Shown piece after piece: positions 8,023-13,206 of a stretch of DNA of 13,206 bases. This stretch comes from Gammaproteobacteria bacterium RIFCSPLOWO2_02_FULL_56_15 (GTDB lineage: Bacteria; Pseudomonadota; Gammaproteobacteria; Eutrophobiales; Eutrophobiaceae). The notes beneath the pieces are model-generated. The model was given only the letters and a program-made list of their open reading frames with translations. It was not told the DNA's origin and made no database searches. Location: assembly GCA_001801825.1 (NCBI GenBank), contig MGYR01000154.1:1068-14273 (forward strand), in the 5' to 3' direction. The position numbers were made by a program, and so were the translations under genes. Every line of letters starts with the position of its first letter. Position 1 is the stretch's first letter.

Positions 8023-8469
8023 ATGTCCTACCCTGTGACACAGCATTGGAAACCCTGTGGCCTGATCCGTCGTCTACTGTCAATCTTTTACGACAGTGTA
8101 TTGCTTTTTTCCGTGCTTTTTTTTGCGACAGCACTGATCATGCCGTTTACAGGCGGCGCGATAGCCAGCGGCAGCCTTCTCTTCCGGGTTTATCTGCTCC
8201 TCTGCTGTTATCTTTACTTCTGCTGGCAATGGGTGAAGGGCGGCCAGACCCTTGGCATGCGTGTCTGGCGCATCCGCGTTATATGCCACACTGGAGAAAA
8301 CCCGGGCTGGAAGCACGCGACACTACGCTTCCTGCTCGCGGGGCTCTCCTGGCTTCCGGCCGGCGCCGGTTTTCTCTGGGCGCTAATTGACCACGGCGGT
8401 CATCCCTTTCATGACCGATTCTCCCATACCCGCCTGGTACTCTGGCCGGTTTCGAAGGATCCGATCTGA
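8023..8469 (+). CDS. RDD-family integral membrane protein
   Basis: The product is a 148-residue inner-membrane protein. The N-terminal RRLLSIFYDS (16-25) is the first RDD signature at the start of transmembrane segment 1 (about 21-42). Segment 2 is about 52-70, followed by the characteristic WQWVKGGQTLGMRVWRIRV block (68-86). Segment 3 is about 102-122, then the closing LIDHGGHPFHDRFSHT motif (121-136). Family members have been linked to transport or ion exchange in some bacteria, but the role here is unknown. The start is well fixed, because an in-frame TGA lies at 8017-8019 just before the ATG; there is no clear Shine-Dalgarno sequence. It converges on lptG with a 43-bp gap. As I recall, related bacteria often carry an RDD gene beside lptFG. 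Confidence 0.85.
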   Translation: MSYPVTQHWKPCGLIRRLLSIFYDSVLLFSVLFFATALIMPFTGGAIASGSLLFRVYLLLCCYLYFCWQWVKGGQTLGMRVWRIRVICHTGENPGWKHATLRFLLAGLSWLPAGAGFLWALIDHGGHPFHDRFSHTRLVLWPVSKDPI

Positions 8470-8489
8470 GAGGATTTTCTCCGGTGGAC

Positions 8490-8508
8490 CCTCTGAATTA
8501 ATCAGAGG
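8490..8508. terminator. Palindrome between convergent RDD gene and lptG, possible bidirectional terminator
   Basis: CCTCTGA (8490-8496) and TCAGAGG (8502-8508) are perfect complements around a 5-nt ATTAA loop. It lies in the 43-bp gap between two converging stop codons (8469 and 8513), the usual place for a shared terminator. Neither side has a strong T-run, so it is weak by intrinsic-terminator standards. Confidence 0.5.
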
Positions 8509-8512
8509 TTAC

Positions 8513-9577
8513 TCAGCTTTTCACTCGCAGGGAATGATAGATATAGATCAGCAACAACAGAGTCGGCAGGATCACACTGGGCAGGGTCGGCAAGTGGTAG
8601 ACGATCCCCAGATGCCCGGAAATCTGGTTACCGATATGGAAGATAATACCGGCCAGCGCCCCGATAAATATCTGCCTGGCTATCGGCACCTGGCGTGAAT
8701 GCGTCTGCACCAGTGGTATAGCCAGCAACAACATGGCGAGGATCGAAAAGGGTTTGGTGAATTTGGCCCAAAGTGCTTGCTCATACCGCGAGGCGTCCTG
8801 GGCGTTTTGCTCCAGGAAATGGATATATTGATACAAACCCTTCAAGGTAAGTCGTTGGGGCTCGATGATCACAGAATCGAACATGACCGGCTGCAGATCT
8901 GATTCCCAGATTGCCGCATCGAGCCTGGTAGTGGCGACTCCAGTTTCCGAGATCACCGTTTGTGTCAGATGCTCCAGCAGCCAGTGGTCATCGGTGTAGC
9001 TGGCCCGGGCGGCAAAGGTGCTGTTTCGGAGCCGGTTTTCGTCATCAAATTCGTAGATATACAATTCTTCCACCCGGTTATCGGGCAGAATCTTCCTGAT
9101 ATGGATAAAACTGTTTCCGTCCTTCCCCCAGAATCCATTCCTGGTATTGAGTGCAATCCGGTCGGAAAGGGCCATGGAACGCTTTTGCTGGGCCAACCCC
9201 TCACTGACCGGGGCGATGAATTCTCCGGTAATGACCGCCGCGACGATCAGGATAAACCCTGACTTTGCCAGGAGCACCGCCAGATCAACTCGCGAAACGC
9301 CGGCCGCGCGTATGACCGTAAGTTCATTGCCATGCGCCAGAATGCCAAGTGTCGCCATGCCGCCGATGACCGCCGCAACCGGGAATAATTCATAGGCAAG
9401 CCTGGGAGTGGTAAGCAAGACAAACAGCAAGGCATCACTGACCTCATAATCGCCACGTCCGGTCAGTTCCAGTTGGTCGATAATGGAAAAAAAAGAAAAC
9501 AGGCTGACCAGCACCAGCAGCGCACATAGGGTGATCCAGATCAGGTTGACCGACAGGTAGCGCTGCAGGATCTTCAT
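8513..9577 (-). CDS. lptG: LPS export ABC transporter permease LptG
   Basis: LptG pairs with LptF and the LptB ATPase in the inner membrane. It extracts lipopolysaccharide and passes it to LptC/LptA for transport to the outer membrane. The 354 residues are near the usual 360. The start MKILQRYLSVNLIW is typical of LptG. Hydrophobic segments lie at about 10-31, 60-82 and 100-122. The cytoplasmic coupling-helix segment GNELTVIRAAGVS is at 83-95. A periplasmic beta-jellyroll region (about 125-270) follows, then three C-terminal membrane segments (about 270-350), with the conserved FTKPFSILAMLLLAIPLV type sequence in the first. The ATG (9577-9575) overlaps the lptF TGA as ATGA, so translation is probably coupled. 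It ends the operon, facing the RDD gene. Confidence 0.96.
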   Translation of the reverse strand: MKILQRYLSVNLIWITLCALLVLVSLFSFFSIIDQLELTGRGDYEVSDALLFVLLTTPRLAYELFPVAAVIGGMATLGILAHGNELTVIRAAGVSRVDLAVLLAKSGFILIVAAVITGEFIAPVSEGLAQQKRSMALSDRIALNTRNGFWGKDGNSFIHIRKILPDNRVEELYIYEFDDENRLRNSTFAARASYTDDHWLLEHLTQTVISETGVATTRLDAAIWESDLQPVMFDSVIIEPQRLTLKGLYQYIHFLEQNAQDASRYEQALWAKFTKPFSILAMLLLAIPLVQTHSRQVPIARQIFIGALAGIIFHIGNQISGHLGIVYHLPTLPSVILPTLLLLIYIYHSLRVKS

Positions 9578-10680
9578 CTGCGATCGTCAACCACGTCACT
9601 GGCAGGGGGACGCCCGTTGCCGAAAGCGCTTTGCTGACTTCTGTACAGCGCCAATATCAGCATGGCGAGCCCGATATGCGCCCACCAGAGACCTATCCAT
9701 GCCGGCAGCAGTTCCCGTATTACGAGGGTCCGTGAAATACTCAGGAGGTTGCTGTATATGAAATAGACCAGGATGGCGACCAGCAGGGCAAGGTAGCGGT
9801 TAGTGCCGAAAGAATATCTGGTGATGATGACCGCCAGCAGCGGCAGCAGTATCGAGGCGATCACGTAGGCCAAGCGCCATTGCAGCTCGCCGCTATATTC
9901 CGGTCTGTCGGAGTGGACCAAATCCAGTGTGGGCATTCCTTCGAGGCCCGCAGCAAGATTTCCGCTTCCACCCTGTACTATGAGCTGGGCATACCTGCGG
10001 TAACTGGTGATCTGGTATTCTTGACTGCCTATGGGTGCTATATAGCGGTGCCCATTGGCAAATACGATGTAGCGACTACCGCTCCGTTCTTCAAAATCAA
10101 AACCCGCAGAGTCGGAAGTAAGCAGACCGATCCGATCCCCCTCCCGCACCTGCAGAAACACACCCATCATCAGTTGTCCGTCGGCCGCGAGCTCGCGCAC
10201 ATAGACAACCCGGTCACCGTTGCTGAACTCTTTGAAGCGGCCAGGGGCGATCCCCGTAACATCGGATTCCTGCTGCGCCCTGATCCGCAACAGTTGGACT
10301 TCATTTTCGGCCCACGGGGATATAATAAAGGCCATGATCGCAACCAGCACAGCGTAAGCAAGGCTGAGTTTGAATACCGACCATAACATGAATCCCACAC
10401 CAAGCCCGGCGACCCGCATGATGATGATTTCTCGATCCCCGGAGAGGCGGGTCAGGGCCAGGATGACGGCAAGGAATACAGCAACCGGCAGCAATCTGGG
10501 GACTACAGCAAGCATCTTGGCCCCTAGAACACCCAGGAGCAATCCACCAGGCAGATGTCCGGCCGCTGCATCCTCCAGGTAATCGACAAAGCGATGACTG
10601 GTGAGAATCAGCACCAGCAGGCCGATAATCCAGATCAGTTTTTCCAGGATCTCTCGCTGGAGGTATCGTTCCAGTATCAT
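9574..10680 (-). CDS. lptF: LPS export ABC transporter permease LptF
   Basis: This is the partner permease of LptG in the LptB2FG exporter. From the ATG at 10680 the protein is 368 residues (E. coli LptF is 366) and starts MILERYLQREILEKL, as LptF proteins do. The frame stays open 37 codons further to an ATG at 10791, but that extension is not LptF-like and takes up most of the control region, so I use 10680. Membrane segments are at about 12-30, 48-78 and 98-120. The coupling-helix segment GDREIIIMRVAGLG is at 81-94. A periplasmic domain covers about 125-265, and three further segments follow. It is the first gene of the operon, divergent from pepA as in E. coli. The upstream AAGAAA is only a weak ribosome binding site. 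Confidence 0.95.
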   Translation of the reverse strand: MILERYLQREILEKLIWIIGLLVLILTSHRFVDYLEDAAAGHLPGGLLLGVLGAKMLAVVPRLLPVAVFLAVILALTRLSGDREIIIMRVAGLGVGFMLWSVFKLSLAYAVLVAIMAFIISPWAENEVQLLRIRAQQESDVTGIAPGRFKEFSNGDRVVYVRELAADGQLMMGVFLQVREGDRIGLLTSDSAGFDFEERSGSRYIVFANGHRYIAPIGSQEYQITSYRRYAQLIVQGGSGNLAAGLEGMPTLDLVHSDRPEYSGELQWRLAYVIASILLPLLAVIITRYSFGTNRYLALLVAILVYFIYSNLLSISRTLVIRELLPAWIGLWWAHIGLAMLILALYRSQQSAFGNGRPPASDVVDDRR

Positions 10681-10722
10681 TTTCTTGGGTTGTAAGCATC
10701 GCCGCCGCCCTGCAAGACCACT

Positions 10723-10750
10723 TTGCATCAAGTGCTGAAATGAATACACT
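10723..10750 (+). promoter_or_regulatory. Weak candidate promoter for pepA in the lptF-pepA divergent gap
   Basis: TTGCAT (10723-10728), a 16-bp spacer and TACACT (10745-10750) match sigma70 hexamers at 3 and 4 of 6 positions. It would start transcription about 55-60 bp before the pepA ATG. The 134-bp gap (10681-10814) must carry promoters for both directions; I could not pick a convincing one for lptF. Confidence 0.25.
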
Positions 10751-10814
10751 AGGCAAGCTTTAACGGTCTGCAGGCACAGCACCATCCACAATCAACCCAA
10801 TACTACAGAATATT

Positions 10815-12305
10815 ATGGAATTCAGCATCAAAAGCGGTAACCCGGAGAAACAACGCACTGGCTGCCTGATCGTAGGCATCACCGAGCCTCGCCGCCTGAC
10901 GCCAGCAGCCTCGGCTCTCGACGAAGTCAGTAAAAAATATCTTTCGAAGATCATCCGTAAGGGGGACATCTCCGGCAAACCCGGGCAATCCCTGTTGCTG
11001 CACAATATTCCGGGAACAATGGCCGATCGCGTGTTGCTGATCGGTTGTGGGAAGGAACGCGAACTGGATGAAAAGCAGTACCGCAACATTATCGGCCACA
11101 CCATCAATCAACTGGGCCAGACCGGGACCACGGAAGCCGTGAGTTATCTCCCGGAACTCAACGTCAAGGGCAGGGATTACTACTGGAAGATCCGTCAGGC
11201 TGTGGAAATCACCAGTAACCTGCTTTACGAATTCCGGGAATTTAAAAGCAAGCCCGCCAAAGACCGGAAAACCCTGCGCCGTATCACGCAAATGGTTTCT
11301 TCACGGCGGGACTTGGCGATAGGAATACAGGCCGTGTCGGATGGCCGGGCCATAACCCATGGGATCCGTCTTGCCCGGGATCTTGCGAACCGGCCAGCCA
11401 ATGTATGCACCCCTACACATCTGGCCGCAGAGGCCCAGCAGCTCGCAAAATCTCTCCCTGCAATCAAGGTCACCGTGCTGGATGAGGACGCCTTGAAAAA
11501 ACTGAAGATGAACGCCCTGCTCTCAGTTGCCCAAGGCACGGCGGAACCCGCCCGGCTGATCACCCTGGAATACAAGGGGGGGAAACGCAACGGACGGCCC
11601 ATAGTTCTGGTTGGTAAAGGCATTACTTTTGACTCTGGCGGCATCTCAATCAAACCGGCGGCCAACATGGATGAGATGAAGTTCGATATGTGCGGCGCGG
11701 CCGCCGTATTTGGCGCCATCGCCACAGTGGCTGAGATGCAGTTGCCTCTTAACGTCATTGGCATCATAGCGGCTACCGAGAACATGCCGGGGAGCAAGGC
11801 CACCCGCCCCGGGGATATCTATACCAGCATGTCCGGGCAGACGATTGAGGTCCTAAATACCGATGCGGAGGGCCGACTGATCCTATGCGATGCCCTCACC
11901 TACAGCGAGCGCTTCAATCCCGATGTCGTGATTGATATTGCAACACTGACCGGCGCCTGCGTCATCGCCCTGGGTAAACATGCCACCGGACTCCTGAGCA
12001 ACCACAATCCCCTGGCCAAGGATCTGCTGAACGCCGGCGAGAATTGTGGCGATCGTGCCTGGCAGTTGCCGCTCTGGGATGACTATCAGAAGCAGCTGGA
12101 CAGTCCATTTGCAGATATGGCGAATGTCGGCGGCCGGGACGCCGGAACCATTACTGCGGCTTGTTTCCTCTCCCGCTTCACTAAAAAACTCAACTGGGCG
12201 CACCTGGACATCGCCGGCACCGCCTGGATAACCGGAGATAAGAAAGGAGCGACCGGGCGACCGGTGACCCTGCTGGTGCAATACCTGATGGATCGTTGTA
12301 GATAG
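10815..12305 (+). CDS. pepA: Leucyl aminopeptidase PepA (M17 family)
   Basis: This cytosolic two-metal aminopeptidase removes N-terminal residues, preferring leucine. In E. coli the same protein (XerA) also binds DNA for cer recombination and carAB control. The 496 residues are close to the E. coli 503, and the start MEFSIKSGNPEKQRTG closely matches E. coli. All metal and catalytic residues are visible with a constant -2 offset from E. coli numbering: K268, D273, K280, D291, D350, E352 and R354 (motifs GKGITFDSGG, SIKP, MKFDMCG, NTDAEGR). The N-terminal domain (about 1-165) is complete. There is no strong Shine-Dalgarno sequence before the ATG (ACAGAATATT). It is divergent from lptF and followed 25 nt later by holC, so it probably leads a pepA-holC-valS operon. 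Whether the DNA-binding role is conserved cannot be judged here. Confidence 0.97.
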   Translation: MEFSIKSGNPEKQRTGCLIVGITEPRRLTPAASALDEVSKKYLSKIIRKGDISGKPGQSLLLHNIPGTMADRVLLIGCGKERELDEKQYRNIIGHTINQLGQTGTTEAVSYLPELNVKGRDYYWKIRQAVEITSNLLYEFREFKSKPAKDRKTLRRITQMVSSRRDLAIGIQAVSDGRAITHGIRLARDLANRPANVCTPTHLAAEAQQLAKSLPAIKVTVLDEDALKKLKMNALLSVAQGTAEPARLITLEYKGGKRNGRPIVLVGKGITFDSGGISIKPAANMDEMKFDMCGAAAVFGAIATVAEMQLPLNVIGIIAATENMPGSKATRPGDIYTSMSGQTIEVLNTDAEGRLILCDALTYSERFNPDVVIDIATLTGACVIALGKHATGLLSNHNPLAKDLLNAGENCGDRAWQLPLWDDYQKQLDSPFADMANVGGRDAGTITAACFLSRFTKKLNWAHLDIAGTAWITGDKKGATGRPVTLLVQYLMDRCR

Positions 12306-12330
12306 GATTGATAGCTTTGCCTGATCTATC

Positions 12331-12771
12331 ATGACTAGGGTTGATTTTTACCTCCTGGCGGGGAGCAGCAGCATCGAGGAAGTGACCTGTATCCTGACTG
12401 AGAAGGCCCGGCAACGCGGCCATTCAATACATATCCGGACCGCCTCCCGGCAGGACGCTGCTATGCTGGATGAATTGCTGTGGACTTACAAGGATACGAG
12501 TTTTATCCCTCACCGGTTGGCGGGCGAAGCCGGGCTCCTGGATACACCGGTATGTATCGGGTGGGATGAGCCAAAACCGGAACACGGGGATGTGCTGATC
12601 AATATGGTCCAGACCATGCCCCTGCATGCGGCCAGTTTCAACCGGGTTATTGAGATCGTGCCCGCTCGTGAATCGGAACGCGAGTCCGCCCGTGAAAGGT
12701 TCAGGCAGTACCGCGATCAAGGTTATGACTTGCATCATCACCCTATGGGCGCAAGCGATGCCGAAACCTGA
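12331..12771 (+). CDS. holC: DNA polymerase III chi subunit HolC
   Basis: Chi links the clamp-loader complex (through psi) to single-stranded DNA-binding protein at the replication fork. The 146 residues match the E. coli length of 147. Typical features are the TRVDFYLL first strand (2-9), an early helix, LDELLW (46-51), the SFIPHRLAGE motif (57-66), which corresponds to SFVPHNLAGE in E. coli, and the late RERFRQYRDQGYDL segment (121-134). It follows pepA by 25 nt. The start has no close Shine-Dalgarno sequence, and TGATAG/CTATCA (12309-12314 and 12326-12331) could fold up to the A of the ATG. Its 3' end overlaps the next gene by 14 nt. Confidence 0.93.
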   Translation: MTRVDFYLLAGSSSIEEVTCILTEKARQRGHSIHIRTASRQDAAMLDELLWTYKDTSFIPHRLAGEAGLLDTPVCIGWDEPKPEHGDVLINMVQTMPLHAASFNRVIEIVPARESERESARERFRQYRDQGYDLHHHPMGASDAET

Positions 12772-13144
12772 GGATACTATACCGGCCGCCAGCCTGACCC
12801 AGAAGCTGGAGGAACTGGACTCGCTGCTGCCGGAACCCGGACCTCATGCCCCACGGGTAGGGGGGGAGGAGGCCCGGCCGGCCGTCACGCGGCCCGCCAG
12901 GGACACCCGCATACCGGTACTGGATAAACCGGTAACCGCCGAGGATCATGAAGAACTACACCCTCCCGGGACCAGAGCACAGGGTTACACCCGGCAGGAG
13001 GTCAATGAACTCCTGGAGAAGATGGAACTGCGGTTCATCAGTGAACTGGACAAACTGATCACTGAATTCAAAGACAGGATCGGGAACAATCTCACCGGAA
13101 ATCCCCGGGGCAGCAAAAAGGATCAGGAAGATAACGGGGATTAA
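12758..13144 (+). CDS. Small uncharacterised protein between holC and valS
   Basis: I do not recognise a named family. The 128-residue product starting at the ATG 12758 is polar and proline-rich. Residues 1-25 hold a short helix (SLTQKLEELDSLL). About 25-75 look disordered and contain an RIPVLDKPV motif (51-59). Short D-I-P-x-L-x-x-x-V motifs of this kind occur, as I recall, in other proteobacterial small proteins. About 76-110 form an amphipathic, probably coiled-coil helix (QEVNELLEKMELRFISELDK). The tail is charged. The frame is open back to 12626, but that part would lie inside holC and is not protein-like. From 12758 the overlap with holC is 14 nt and the stop touches valS, so coupling within the operon is likely. 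A role near the replisome or ValRS is only suggested by position. Confidence 0.75.
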   Translation: MPKPEDTIPAASLTQKLEELDSLLPEPGPHAPRVGGEEARPAVTRPARDTRIPVLDKPVTAEDHEELHPPGTRAQGYTRQEVNELLEKMELRFISELDKLITEFKDRIGNNLTGNPRGSKKDQEDNGD

Positions 13145-13146
13145 TG

Positions 13147-13206
13147 ATGGAAAAAACCTACCATCCCGCTGCGATTGAAGCCTGCTGGTATGAGTCCTGG
13201 GAAAAA
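13147..13206 (+). CDS. valS: Valyl-tRNA synthetase, N-terminal start only (3' cut by window edge)
   Basis: Only the first 20 residues are in the window. They begin MEKTYHPAAIEACWYESWEK, matching the ValRS N-terminus (E. coli: MEKTYNPQDIEQ, then YEHWEK). The enzyme charges tRNA-Val in the cytosol. Two in-frame ATGs are adjacent, at 13144 and 13147. I chose the second because it gives the E. coli-like start and places GGGGA (13136-13140) 6 nt upstream rather than 3. The first would overlap the preceding stop as TAATG. The pepA-holC-x-valS order is a known gammaproteobacterial arrangement. Confidence 0.9.
   Translation, partial: MEKTYHPAAIEACWYESWEK

Noticed and set aside
7887..8390. A 167-codon plus-strand frame overlapping the RDD gene
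   Set aside because: The translation has no recognisable pattern, and most of it is out of frame with a clear RDD protein.
8960..9262. Plus-strand open frames opposite lptG and lptF
   Set aside because: They are antisense shadows of well-recognised permease genes and have no features of their own.
10681..10791. A 37-codon N-terminal extension of lptF starting at 10791
   Set aside because: The extension is not LptF-like, whereas MILERYLQRE at 10680 matches the family start. The extension would also occupy most of the divergent promoter region.
12626..12757. An upstream start for the small gene between holC and valS
   Set aside because: This part lies wholly within holC in another frame and reads as a shadow. 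The ATG at 12758 gives a normal short operon overlap.

Overview
The window looks like chromosome from a gammaproteobacterium. The strongest evidence is the right half, which keeps the order lptG-lptF (minus strand), then divergent pepA-holC-(small gene)-valS (plus strand). This matches the enterobacterial/pseudomonad arrangement, and the PepA, HolC and ValS N-terminal sequences are clearly of the gammaproteobacterial type. Coding DNA is moderately GC-rich. I cannot name a genus. A PEP-CTERM-type TPR protein and a giant 2-oxoacid:ferredoxin oxidoreductase would fit an environmental, possibly chemolithotrophic or microaerophilic lineage, but that is inference.

Layout: (1) 1-1953, the C-terminal 650 residues of a TPR-repeat protein resembling PrsT of PEP-CTERM/exosortase exopolysaccharide loci; its 5' end lies outside the window. 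(2) 1954-2428, a 475-bp AT-richer gap with short repeats and an isolated perfect -10 hexamer but no gene that I can support. (3) 2429-7222, a 1597-residue single-chain 2-oxoacid (probably pyruvate):ferredoxin oxidoreductase. Its domain order is N-terminal extension, delta (two 4Fe-4S clusters), beta (TPP and a proximal cluster), helical linker, gamma, alpha, C-terminal extension. This is a permutation of the classical NifJ order (alpha, gamma, alpha-II, delta, beta). (4) 7364-7861, a secreted DUF992-family protein. (5) 8023-8469, an RDD-family membrane protein that converges on the lpt operon with a palindrome between them. (6) 8513-10680 on the minus strand, lptF-lptG, the permeases of the LPS transport ABC exporter, coupled by a 4-nt overlap. 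(7) 10815-13206, pepA, holC, a small uncharacterised gene and the start of valS, tightly packed and probably one operon.

Functionally, the right half is housekeeping: outer-membrane biogenesis, peptide turnover, replication-clamp loading and tRNA charging. The left half is more accessory: the edge of a probable exopolysaccharide locus, a stand-alone oxidoreductase that carries all its subunit domains on one chain, and a small secreted protein of unknown function. The most noteworthy element is the permuted single-chain oxidoreductase. I did not find a CRISPR array, tRNA, rRNA, insertion sequence or recognisable defence system.
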